Assembly (NCBI RefSeq): GCF_001485215.1
Contig: NZ_BBWW01000001.1
Coordinates: 1,922,001 to 1,986,000 of the forward strand
Length of the DNA stretch: 64,000 nucleotides
Direction of reading: 5' to 3'
Source: Leptolyngbya sp. NIES-2104
Lineage (GTDB): Bacteria; Cyanobacteriota; Cyanobacteriia; Leptolyngbyales; Leptolyngbyaceae
Numbering within the stretch: the stretch's first letter is position 1; the number at the start of each line of letters is the position of its first letter. This document shows, in pieces, positions 29,701-38,000 of this stretch. The translations under genes were made by a program, and so were the position numbers. The notes beneath the pieces are model-generated. The model made no database searches, had not been told where the DNA came from, and worked only from the letters and a program-made list of their open reading frames with translations.

Positions 29701-31988
29701 TAGTTGCGAACCCGATCGCCGACCAATTCACTCGCGAAGGCGCAACCTTTAGCTTTGCTGTTCCTGCCAATAGCTTCAGCGATGTCGATAGCGCTACGCT
29801 AACTTACACCGCCACCAAAGCAGACGGAACTGCACTGCCCGATTGGTTGACCTTCGACGCAGCGACCCGCACCTTTAGCGGGACTCCAACCAGTGCCGAT
29901 GGCGGTTCTTTTGATGTGAAAGTTCGCGCCTCTGACGGCTCTCTGTCTGCCGAAGATACCTTCAAACTCTCGATCGCAGGAGTCTCAATCACTGAATCCG
30001 GAGGCAGCACCGCGATCGCTGAAGGTGGAGTTGGAGACTTCTATACGGTCGTGCTTGACACTCAACCGACTAGCAATGTCACCCTCACGCTCAATTCAGG
30101 CACTCAAACCATTGGTTCACCGACAACGCTCACCTTTACTGCCGCAAACTGGAACATCCCACAAACGGTTGTAGTCACAGCGGTCGATGACAATGCTGTA
30201 GAAGGCGATCACTCCGGTACGTTGAGCTACACCGCAGCCAGCAGCGATACAAACTATAGCGGGATTGCGATCGCACCTGTGACCGCAACCATCACCGACA
30301 ATGACACCAGCGGCTTAGTCATTACTCAGTCTAATGGCGGTACGGCTGTCACCGAAGGCGGTGCAACCGATACTTATACAGTTCAACTCAGTAGCCGACC
30401 GACGAGCAATGTCACGGTGAATATCAGCGGTTCGCAAGTCGGAGTCAACAAAACCTCGCTCACGTTCACAGCCGCGAACTGGAACGTGCCACAAGTCGTG
30501 ACGGTTAATGCGGTGAATGACCCGATCGCAGAAGGCGCACACACCGGAACGATCACCCACACTACCGTGAGCAGCGATGCGAACTATAGCAACCAAACCA
30601 GTCAGCTTACCGCCAACATCATCGACAATGACACGGCTGGAATCAGCATCGTTCAATCCAATGGCAACACCGCAGTCACCGAAGGCGGCGCGACAGATAC
30701 CTTTACGATCGCTCTCACCTCTCAGCCTGTTGCAGATGTCACGGTGAGTTTTGGAACCGGAACCCAACTGTCCGCGATCGCACCGATCACCTTTACGGCA
30801 GCGAACTGGAATACACCCCGCACTGTCACCGTAAGTGCAATCAATGATTCTGCGATCGAAGGAAATCACAGCGGCACGATCGCCGCAACCGTGAGCAGCA
30901 CCGATCCGTCCTATAGCGGACTCTCGATCGCTCCGATCACCGTTGCGATTACCGACAACGATTTCCCCGGCGGCACAAACACCATCACCGGAACGCTCAG
31001 CGCAGACACCCTAATTGGTGACACCCGTGCAGATACGATTCGAGGACTGGGCGGCGACGATCGCATCGAAGGACGCGGCAACAATGACACCCTGTTCGGC
31101 GATGAAGGCAACGATACGATTCTCGGTGGCGATGGCAATGACACCCTCAACGGCGGCGAAGGTAACGACACGCTCAGCGGTGAAGCAGGCAACGACACCC
31201 TCAACGGCGATGCGGGTAACGATGTACTCGATGGCGGCATCGGCGACGATACCTTAAACGGTGGAGTTGGCAACGATACCTTAGCGGGCGGTACTGGTTT
31301 GAACGATCGCTTAACGGGTGGCGACGGAAACGATACGCTCACCGATACTGACGGAATCGCCAGTGCGCTCGGTGGCGGTGGCAATGACACCCTTAATGTC
31401 ACGTTTGCCAATTCCGTTCGTGCTTCAAATAATGCGATCGTTGGGGGCTTCGAGAGCGACACGATCACGGTCACAATGAACAATGCCGCTTTTGCCCTAA
31501 ATCTGCTCGCAGATGAGGCGACCGCCAACACTCGTGATGGCAATGATACCGTGACGCTTCTCGGTACCTATGCGACCGCAACCGTTTCGCTCGGTGGCGG
31601 CAATGACAGCTTCACCGGTGGAAACGGTGCGGATACGGTCAACGCAGGCGCGGGAAATGATAGCCTGATCGGGGGCGGCGGCAACGATCGCTTAGTCGGG
31701 GAAGCAGGCGATGACACGCTAAACGGTGGACTCGGTAACGATACGCTGATTGGAGGACTTGGGCGCGATTTGTTTGTGATTGGGCGCGGTTTGGGCAGTG
31801 ACACGATCGCTGATTTCAGCCGGACTCAAGGCGACAAAATTGGACTCTCCGGTGGACTGTCTTTCGGCGCAATCACGCGAGTTCAAAGTGGTGCAAATAC
31901 CTTGTTGCGAGATGGAGCAACCACGATTGCAACGCTGCAAAATGTGACAGCCAGTAGTTTAACTGCTGCTGATTTCACTGTAGTGTAA
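23772..31988 (+). CDS. Giant DUF4347/Ig-like/VCBS/RTX surface protein, type I secretion cargo
   Basis: 2738 residues. In order: DUF4347 domain (about 8-165, VVFDRRVEDL, AIVAHGEPG, IALYSCEVGAD); unique and Ig-like regions; two 101-residue Ig-like repeats (423-624); six 102-residue Ig-like repeats (625-1236); a Big-type domain; three VCBS-like and several cadherin-like domains (VNDAP boundaries, FSGTPPQDFNGT); three Calx-beta-like repeats (about 2071-2397, TEGGATDTYTV, TFTAANWN, ITDND); then RTX nonapeptides (GGDGNDTLNGGEGNDTL) and a C-terminal secretion region. There is no Sec signal. This is a Ca2+-dependent adhesin or surface filament, exported by the divergent type I system. ATG 23772 has AAGGA 9 bases upstream. 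Exact ligand or role (adhesion, aggregation, surface layer) is unknown. Confidence 0.95.
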   Translation: MITLSIQSPVMQASTLVVFDRRVEDLTTLYNALLPQSVGYTLDTDEDALVSITRLLTQTGAKRLAIVAHGEPGVVHLGARSLDLAQVKARSGLLQEWSVEEIALYSCEVGADAQFIQALEQATRARVAAASEKVGTQEKGGNWDLLNSSNTAYFAFDRLIGYSGLLAIISQNLDSVATDGRISSSEISTPFTITGSANRVQQNQDGNEFLLAIYSGSKLLYWQIANNVSNGYSFNVNLNSILGSQVANYQGPLTFKVYQGNGSNGSGSLNTTTNASPTNPGFEFLNNGSAVQLTDATTIGLFTPSTITLDTIAPSAPSIDLRAASDTGISNTDNITNLEVLTLDIDLTGTGAVAGDTLRVSSSLSGVYFTYALTAQDIQSGRVSLSSTYASNQTRTITATITDAAGNQSAVSPGLSITTDQTAPTVTITDNVPGTANTTTNTIAYTYTFNEAVVGLASDDFTVTNGTISSVTGSGASWTVNVTPNPNVASGNISLVLKNAAVTDVAGNPNVAVTNNAQAIDTVRPTVMIADNVPGTANTTTNTIAYTYTFSEAVTGLAADDFNITNGTISSVTGSGTAWTVNVTPNANVSSGNISLELKNAAVTDVAGNPNVAVTNNAQAIDTAKPTVEITSDKISFKAGETATVTFSFSEVPTGFDSSDITVTGGAIAGLTVDPSDPKVYTATFTPTADTNSLTGAISIAQDKFTDTAGNNNTASASLSLNGDTLKPSVTISSDKTTFKAGETATVTFTFNESPIGFDASDVTVSGGTIANLVASASDPKIYTATFTPTADINSLTGAISIAKDKFTDVISNNNVASNSLSLNGDTLKPAVTISSNKTTFKAGETATVTFTFDEVPTGFDASDITVSGGTIAGLIVDPSDSKVYTATFTPTADTNSLTGAISITADKFTDAAGNSNTASSPISVDGDTLKPTVTISSNKTTFKAGETATVAFTFSEVPTGFDASDIAVSGGTLTDLTVDPSDPKVYTATFTPTADTNSLTGAISIAANKFTDTIGNTNIVSNEIDVEGDTLKPTVAITSDKTDFKAGETATVTFSFSEVPTGFDSSDITVTSGAIAGLIVDPSDPKVYTATFTPTADTNSLTGAISIAAAKFTDAAGNDNIVSTPVNVTGDTLKPEVTIASNKTAFKAGETATVTFTFSEAPTGFDDSDIAVTGGALTGLTVDPSDSKIYTATFTPTADTNSLTGAISIAANKFTDAAGNDNIVSTPVSVNGDTLIPNAPVITQTISTDSGTSNSDRITKDKTPTLTGTAEAGSIVEIFNGNTLLGNEIVDINGDWSFTPAEDFADGTYTLTAKATDSAGNVSIASQPLQVTIDSTPPTVVADTGTATESGVATGSNTTGNVLSNDTSASIVSAISFGSTSGTVGVGVSGAYGDLMLNADGTYTYVIDNENADVQALQLGSSLTEEFTYTTQDAAGNSSTSSLTITIAGANDAPIAESAFNSVNEDATISGSVSAIDVDANATLTYELVDPAPTGLVFNTDGTYSFDASSYDLLPQGIDLPLVIPFKVTDEKGATSGAELIITVTGTNDTPIVTAVSRSVTEDATISGSVTGTDADSGEAETLTYAANGTLPTGLTFNEDGSYSFDASSYDSLADGATQTFTIPFTATDDQGATSAQANLVITITGTNDAPVVATAIVDQTGTEDTAVSFTIPANTFSDVDNASLTLLATLGDGSALPGWLTFNAATRQFSGTPPQDFNGTIALKVTATDAGELSASSSFNLAIAAVNDAPSGTDKTITLSEDSSLILNAADFGFTDASDNPSANAFSVVKITTIASAGSLKLDGVDVAADTLISIDDINSGKLTFSPAANANGTGYANFTFQVQDDGGTANGGVDLDASPNTFTFNVTPVNDAPIVANAIPGQTGTEDTAVSFTVPANTFSDVDGDTLTLTATAINGDPLPKWLSFNATTREFSGTPPQNFNGTLALEVTATDAGGLSATSPFNLVIAAVNDAPVVANPIADQFTREGATFSFAVPANSFSDVDSATLTYTATKADGTALPDWLTFDAATRTFSGTPTSADGGSFDVKVRASDGSLSAEDTFKLSIAGVSITESGGSTAIAEGGVGDFYTVVLDTQPTSNVTLTLNSGTQTIGSPTTLTFTAANWNIPQTVVVTAVDDNAVEGDHSGTLSYTAASSDTNYSGIAIAPVTATITDNDTSGLVITQSNGGTAVTEGGATDTYTVQLSSRPTSNVTVNISGSQVGVNKTSLTFTAANWNVPQVVTVNAVNDPIAEGAHTGTITHTTVSSDANYSNQTSQLTANIIDNDTAGISIVQSNGNTAVTEGGATDTFTIALTSQPVADVTVSFGTGTQLSAIAPITFTAANWNTPRTVTVSAINDSAIEGNHSGTIAATVSSTDPSYSGLSIAPITVAITDNDFPGGTNTITGTLSADTLIGDTRADTIRGLGGDDRIEGRGNNDTLFGDEGNDTILGGDGNDTLNGGEGNDTLSGEAGNDTLNGDAGNDVLDGGIGDDTLNGGVGNDTLAGGTGLNDRLTGGDGNDTLTDTDGIASALGGGGNDTLNVTFANSVRASNNAIVGGFESDTITVTMNNAAFALNLLADEATANTRDGNDTVTLLGTYATATVSLGGGNDSFTGGNGADTVNAGAGNDSLIGGGGNDRLVGEAGDDTLNGGLGNDTLIGGLGRDLFVIGRGLGSDTIADFSRTQGDKIGLSGGLSFGAITRVQSGANTLLRDGATTIATLQNVTASSLTAADFTVV
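25038..25643 (+). repeat. Two tandem 303-bp repeats inside the giant gene
   Basis: Two in-frame units of 101 codons each begin with PTV-ITDNVPGTANTTTNTI or a close match and end NPNVAVTNNAQAIDT. They differ at few positions. They encode Ig-like domains and directly abut the 306-bp series. Confidence 0.92.
25644..27479 (+). repeat. Six tandem 306-bp repeats inside the giant gene
   Basis: Six units of exactly 102 codons start at 25644, 25950, 26256, 26562, 26868 and 27174. Each begins KPxVxI, contains FKAGETATVTF, and ends GDTL. Conserved blocks such as YTATFTPTAD and NSLTGAISI are nearly identical at DNA level, which points to recent expansion or ongoing homogenisation. Confidence 0.95.
31000..31770 (+). 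repeat. RTX calcium-binding nonapeptide repeats
   Basis: GGxGxDxLx units occur in two blocks (about 31020-31400 and 31590-31765), with a spacer domain between them. They bind Ca2+ and fold as a parallel beta-roll after export, and they precede the uncleaved C-terminal secretion signal. Confidence 0.92.
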
Positions 31989-32010
31989 TCGCTCTTCTGC
32001 ATGAAGGGTT

Positions 32011-32051
32011 GCAGCCCTCACCCGCTTCCCGTGGGAGCGGGTGAGGGCTGC
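32011..32051. terminator. Long hairpin after the giant gene, terminator-like
   Basis: GCAGCCCTCACCCGCT (32011-32026) pairs perfectly with AGCGGGTGAGGGCTGC (32036-32051), with up to three further pairs. It starts 23 bases past the stop at 31988. The T-run is poor (TTTCTAT), so it could be a repeat element used as a transcript end. Confidence 0.65.
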
Positions 32052-32089
32052 TTTCTATGGAAGAGGGTTAGGGCAGGGGTTTCGCCACG

Positions 32090-32299
32090 CTGATCGCAGG
32101 AATTCTGTTCGATAAATTCATCGGGGAATATCTTTATCAGCGCAATCTCCCGACTCTTGAGCGCATCAAAACGGCTGGAAGAGTCAGCTTTTTCATTGGC
32201 TTTAGCACTTTAAGCGGGAACTTGATCGAAGTCGTTTTAGCGATCGTTGCAGTGGGGGTTTTTGTCTGGTCAACCTGGTCTTCGGTGATATGGACTTAG
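32090..32299 (+). pseudogene. Broken partial copy of the DUF456 gene (3' third only)
   Basis: The translation LIAGILFDKFIGEYLYQRNL and so on, down to the stop at 32297, matches the last 73 residues of the DUF456 protein at 17272-17811, with a 4-codon deletion. The last 83 bases (32216-32298) differ from 17728-17810 at only 3 positions. The middle part is much more diverged, apart from an identical 25-base block around GGGGAATATC. The frame is open from 32072 but has no start codon or ribosome site. At both places the stop overlaps the stop of a convergent gene in the same way. It is a non-functional duplicate fragment. Confidence 0.9.
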
Positions 32300-35043
32300 T
32301 TCACTCTGGCACGAAATCGAATCAAACCAAACGAAGTGCTGGGTGTTCCCGATCCTGTGCTGCGTTGTAGCGTTCCAGCATTCACGACGATTGCCCCACG
32401 TCCATTATTCGTACTGCCCGAACACGCTCCTGGGAAACCAGTTGTATAGTATCCACCATCACTATCTGTAAGGATATCGGTCACAGGAACAGCAGGATTA
32501 AGCCCGATCGCAAGCTCAAGACTATTCACAACATAAGTCGTATTTGCTGGAATAAAATCACATAGGCTAACCGTGCTGGCATCTCGATCGCCATCTGAGA
32601 GGAAGTAAATGGTGTACTCGACTTCATCTCCAGGCTTTGGCTTTTGTGCAGTGGAGAGTGTCGCGGTATCAATCACACCTCTCAAAAATGCGCTGAAATT
32701 TGGAGTTGTTCCAGAATTGTTCGATCGATTCGCTGTAACCGAGGAATTGATCCAATTTGGGGCATTATCGCTGGCTGCACCTACCCCAGACACCACATCA
32801 ACATAACTAGAAAGTGCGGTTCCTTGGATTGCAGTCACTCGCTTCACTAGTCGCAAGCGGGGTGATAGTGGAACTGTAATCACAGTTGGATCATCATCGG
32901 CAGATGTCGCAAGATCGTTGCCTGAATTAATACCGTCATCTGCAAGTTGAAAGAACGGATTGCCAACGGTAGGTGGATTGAGTGTTGCTCCAGCTGAATT
33001 TGCATCAGATAAAACGGTGCCCGCGACTGAGCCAGGATTGTCTGGAGTACTGAAGGTGGCGCTGGCTTGGTTAACGATCGCGGCTCCATTATTTGCATCA
33101 TTGATTGTCGCAATGAGTCGAACCGTAATCGTATCCCCGACTCTGAGCGTTCCTGAATTGGTCAATGCACCCGTGCCATTGTAGCTGGAATTAATGCTGA
33201 TCGTATTACCTGGGGTTTGTGTCAAGGTAGCGCTTCCCGGAACATAGGATAGCTGTGCTGGAAGACTATCACTCAAGACAAAATTAGTTGCATTACTATT
33301 TCCGGGTGAAAGGTTCGAGTAGGTGACAGTGTACTCAACACGATCGCCTATGGTCACTTTTCCATCTTCGTCGGCATCGGCTAAGAAACGCACTGATTTT
33401 CTACCAATTACATTCGCTCGCTCATTGGTCGTAATCACCAGGGGAGCCGTTATCGCTTCGCTGGGAAAGAATGTCCAAGTATCAATTCCCTTAAAGTCTC
33501 CATAGTTACTGCTAAATTCGTGTTCGCCGCTGGTGCCGCTATTCACCCCTCTACTCGCGTTAGTAGGACTGGTAGCTCCTGTACCCGTAAGCGTTACACT
33601 TGTTCCATTCGCGGTTGTGTAGTTGGTGTCATTGTAGTAGATTGTCGCAGGTCCAACGGACTGCCCATTCGTGTCCAAAATCGTTGGGAAAGCAGCGGTA
33701 TGATTTTCCATCGTAATCTTGAAGCCGCTAGGATTATTTTCCACGTCTAGCAGCGGGAAATGATACTCTCCACCTCGCAACACGACTTGGGCAGGATAAG
33801 CAGCATTTCCGGTACGAGGTGGCACGTTCGTTCCATTGGCATCTTTTCCATCCCAGGATACGATATTCACGCCTGCGGATGCTGGATTTTGTAAAACTCG
33901 ATCGACGGAAGGATCAAAGATTCCATCGGCATTTGTGTCAATGATAATTTGATAAGTGCCAGGAGTATTGGAACTAAAGCTAAAAAATCCTCCCGCTCCG
34001 ACAGGGGTTTGGTTGCCGCTGCTTCCACTCGCACCCGTGAATTTAAAGTTTTGCGGGACACCGGGCATGATGGGGCTGAGTGGAATGTTGAGTTCAGTCA
34101 ACGTGTTGGAATCAGGACGATTGAAAAAGATTAAGTGCGTAATGTCGGTTGCGGTATCGACAGTGCTTGGGGCTTGAACTGCAACGTTACCGATAAAGTT
34201 CAGTGCATTGTCAGTTGCTCTAGCAGATCGATAAAGTGTAGCGCCGTTTTGTCGATCGATGTAACCTCGACTGTTCGCAAAAAAGATAAATCCAAAGGGA
34301 TCAAGCCCGTTCATATCAGTCCGATAGCGGAATCCATCTTTGGTTTGAATAAAAAAGTTGGAATTTAGCGATCGACTATTAGCACCAAGATTCATCGCCA
34401 CGTAGTACGTGAAGACTCGTCCAGGCAGCGTCGTCGTGCCTGTACTATCCTTTACTGTAATGTCCCAAGCACCAACTGTTTGAATTTGATTATTGAGGAA
34501 CGTGAATGCAGTGGTACTGGTGGGAGACTCCACTGTTGTGGCAGGTGGATTTCCGACATCGTTCGTGCTACGCTGTTGACCTCGAAATTCAACTTCGTAG
34601 ATTCCTGTTGCGGTTGCAGTAAACGTGCAGGGAGTATAGCCTCCTGGATTTGGTCCAATGTTCTCTTTTACTGGGGTATTGATGTAGCCAAATCCAGTTG
34701 CTAAGACATCACAGCTCCCACTTTGTCCGCCACCCACTCGGCGGTAGACAATATCATTTTTTCCAGCTCCACCACCATCGTCGTAACTGTTTGCCACACT
34801 TGATCCAAGGTGAACGATTTCTCCTAGGCGAACAAAAACTCGAAGTGTGGTACTGCGTGGAATGCTGGCACTGATTTGTCCTGACCATTCAAGAAATGGG
34901 CGGCTACCGCCATCTTGAACCAGTTCTTTACTGCCTTCTGCTCTGACGGGAGTTGCGATCGGTGCAATTGCACAAATGCACAAAGCAATAGTTCCCAATA
35001 GCTGGGATGATGTTCGGAGAGTTAAAAGAAGTTGAAGTCGCAT
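32296..35043 (-). CDS. Exported DUF11-repeat protein, last gene of the surface operon
   Basis: 915 residues with a signal peptide (hydrophobic core LLGTIALCICAIAPI, cleavage near VRA, about residue 35). The N-terminal 450 residues are an unassigned beta-rich region, with FVRLGEIVHLGSSVANSYDD early on. Two DUF11 domains follow: one around residues 555-690 (DGKVTIGDRVEYTVTYSNLS, FVLSDSLPAQLSYVPGSATL), the other near the C-terminus (PKPGDEVEYTIYF, LCDFIPANTTYVVNSLEL). DUF11 domains are Ig-like modules of cell-surface proteins. It follows the outer-membrane barrel gene by 13 bp. Its stop overlaps the DUF456 fragment. There is no membrane anchor or LPXTG motif, so it is either released or held by partners. 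Confidence 0.88.
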   Translation of the reverse strand: MRLQLLLTLRTSSQLLGTIALCICAIAPIATPVRAEGSKELVQDGGSRPFLEWSGQISASIPRSTTLRVFVRLGEIVHLGSSVANSYDDGGGAGKNDIVYRRVGGGQSGSCDVLATGFGYINTPVKENIGPNPGGYTPCTFTATATGIYEVEFRGQQRSTNDVGNPPATTVESPTSTTAFTFLNNQIQTVGAWDITVKDSTGTTTLPGRVFTYYVAMNLGANSRSLNSNFFIQTKDGFRYRTDMNGLDPFGFIFFANSRGYIDRQNGATLYRSARATDNALNFIGNVAVQAPSTVDTATDITHLIFFNRPDSNTLTELNIPLSPIMPGVPQNFKFTGASGSSGNQTPVGAGGFFSFSSNTPGTYQIIIDTNADGIFDPSVDRVLQNPASAGVNIVSWDGKDANGTNVPPRTGNAAYPAQVVLRGGEYHFPLLDVENNPSGFKITMENHTAAFPTILDTNGQSVGPATIYYNDTNYTTANGTSVTLTGTGATSPTNASRGVNSGTSGEHEFSSNYGDFKGIDTWTFFPSEAITAPLVITTNERANVIGRKSVRFLADADEDGKVTIGDRVEYTVTYSNLSPGNSNATNFVLSDSLPAQLSYVPGSATLTQTPGNTISINSSYNGTGALTNSGTLRVGDTITVRLIATINDANNGAAIVNQASATFSTPDNPGSVAGTVLSDANSAGATLNPPTVGNPFFQLADDGINSGNDLATSADDDPTVITVPLSPRLRLVKRVTAIQGTALSSYVDVVSGVGAASDNAPNWINSSVTANRSNNSGTTPNFSAFLRGVIDTATLSTAQKPKPGDEVEYTIYFLSDGDRDASTVSLCDFIPANTTYVVNSLELAIGLNPAVPVTDILTDSDGGYYTTGFPGACSGSTNNGRGAIVVNAGTLQRSTGSGTPSTSFGLIRFRARVN

Positions 35044-35056
35044 AGCACAGAGTAAT

Positions 35057-38000
35057 CTAATGAGACGGAGAAGGTTCTTGTGTGACGGTCGTTTGGGTGG
35101 GTGGATTTTGTGGTTTGGGAATGCGTTGCAGTCCGAAGCCGTTGAATAGTTCGTTGATTTTGACCGTTACGCCAAAATACAGTCCGCCGGTCGATCGCGC
35201 TCCCGTAAAATCTCGATCGTTTGCCCGTCCGAAGCTATAACCTGCGGATAATCTCAAATTTGGCGATAGATAATATCCCGCTTCCAATGCCCAGCCGAGT
35301 TCATTAAAATCGCCTGATTGACCGATCCAGCGTCCTTCTGCGGCGACATCCCAGCGATACCCCAATCGGTAAACAGCGCGTCCTTGTCCTAGCAAAACGG
35401 TACTGGTTCCTGCTAGATCGCTTGCAAGGTAAGAGGTGCTATCTCTGAGGGCAAATTTTCCGTAGAATTCCCAGCGCCAGTTTGGGGCGTAGATGGCTTC
35501 GATCGCGAAAAGATGTTCATTTGTGCCTGTGCCGCTACCGAAGAGAATCGAATCGGGAATGAGTGCGGGATTTTTGCGGTATTCGTAACGCAGCAGAGCA
35601 TTAAAGCGATCGTCGTTCGGATCGCGGTAGGCAAGCCCAATTCTTAGAGTCTTCGTATCATCTAAGCCCTCTAAAGTTTGATTGGCTGCGTTTGCTTGCT
35701 GATAGTTCGCCAATGCGGTCAAGGCAGGACTAATCTTACCTGCCGCACCCGCTGAAATTACCGTGTTTGCTCCTGCCGATGAGGTGCGATGTTCATACCG
35801 GGCACTCGCTTGGAATCTTGATTCGTCAGAGTATTCGAGTCCGATACTATAGTTATCGCCGCCATCGAGTCCTAAGCTTGAAGCACTTTGTCCAACTGCA
35901 AACGGTTGAGCGAAGATTGTTCCTGCGGCACTGCGACTAGAAATCGTACTAAATACGTGTTCGTATGCAGCATTAATTCGCAATCCGGGAGAGAGCTTAA
36001 AGATTTGGTTGAGTCCGATCGCGGCTTGAATGTTCGTGCCGTTTGCGCCACCTAGCAAAGTGTAGCGACCCGTTAAAGTCGTATCACGTAGCAGTTTGTA
36101 TTCACCTAACACACTCAAATTCGTCAGCGATCGACCTGCAAATTGCCCACGGTGATAAAACTGCTGTGAGAGTTGGACATTCACACCTGGAACTGCACGC
36201 CAATTTAAGCCGAGTAATGTTCGATCGTTGTACACCTGATCGACTTCAGATGATAAAGTCGTTTCGTTTTGTGCGAGGAAGGTGAGCGTTTGTGTGAGGG
36301 GGAAAGTGAAGCGCGATCGCAGTTGATCCGAATTGGTATCAAACACCGAAGGAGTTAGCCGATCTTCACGATTTCGGTGCAACCAATCTAAGCTGAAGTT
36401 CGCCGTCCCAAATTTTTGTTCAACGCCTGCTGTGATAGTGGTTAGTGAGTTATCGACTCGTGATCCGGGAGTCGGAGCCGTTTGAGGTGTGAGGAGTTCA
36501 TCGATGAGTGTGAGTGGACGCGGTGCAATTCCGGTGTTGTCTTCTCGATCGTATTGCACTCGAACATTGGTTGTCGGAGAAACCGCAGCGGTGATTTGTG
36601 CCCCGTAGCGGGTTTGTCCGGGTGTGAAGCTTGTAGTCGCATTGTTGTTAAAGCCTGCATCAGTTTTTCGATAGTAAAGCCGTCCAAGTACACCTTGAGC
36701 AATTTGACTATCAAGTTCAACTCGATACGCTGAGCCGCTTACGCTGTTACCAAAATCAAGTGAACTCTCAGAATTAGCGTATTCTGCCACTAGCTGACTG
36801 GTTCCGAATGTTAATAGTGCATCGGCTCCAAAGAGTTCAAACTGGCGCACACCTTGATTTTCTTTGAAGTAAGTTAGTCCGATCCAACTTTCTCGATCGA
36901 GTCCTCGCGCTAGATTGTATTGAACCCTTCCCGCATAGATATTGTTGTTCGATCCAGGCTGATCATATTGGTAAGTGACAACAATTCGACGCACTAAAGT
37001 TTCGCCATTCTGACCGACATCAGTTCTAAGGATTGGCTGACGAAATAAGAGAGAACCTCGATCGTAGTCAATTTCGTAGTCTGCACCTCGATTGAGGGGT
37101 TTACGATCGATAACTGTTCCCGGTCGATTCAATTCCTCGGTTTCAAGAAAAACATTCTCACTGCCTTCGAGCAACAATCGGCGTGAAACAAAGTAAAATC
37201 CACTCGTTCCATCCGGTGCGATCGTATCTCTTTGAAATCCTTCTAAGCTATCCGCAAAGATTCCTGTGATTTGCAAATTCCCAACGTTATAGTTGGCTTT
37301 GAAGCCGTGAAGCTGGCGAGTGGTCGCGGTGAATTGCTGCGATCGACGGGCGAATTCCTCAGTGTTGTAATCGCCCCACATTGCATAATCAATGCCTGCA
37401 CCGATAACCGGAGAAGTCCGCTCGAATCTGAGATATAAACTATCTTGTGAAGGTGTAACTGCTGTTGTTGAAGAGCTATCACCATAAATTGGATAGTTCT
37501 GATCACACGGCTGAATATCTCTGTAAAGCCTCGAAGTCGAGTCACAGGTTTCATTCAATGTTCTGCTATTGTTAAACGCTCCTGTAAACAACCAAGTCCC
37601 GATTCGACCTGTGGCAAACACAGCCGCTTTTGCATCTAAGCGGTAAGGATTGTCTCGATCGACCGGATTAAAGTTTCTCAATCGGTCAAAGTAATCCGTT
37701 CCCCGTTTTCCCAATCGGAGATCAATTACACCTGTTGCGATCGGGGGTCTGAGATCCGTTTCAAAGCTCAGTTGTGAAAAGGCTTCTAAGTTACTGGTAC
37801 GCGCTTGAATCGTGACGGTTCTCGGTTCTAATCCCGATCGCAATGTTGCTGTAAATCGTCCTTGTTGCGCTTTGACTTGAAATCCAGGCTGATCTCGATC
37901 GACATCTACCCCAGTAAACTCGCCTGCGGTTGCTGACAAAGTAACCGTTGCTTCTCGATTGGAAAGATTGCCTTGAGCATCGAGCAATTGACCTGCGATC

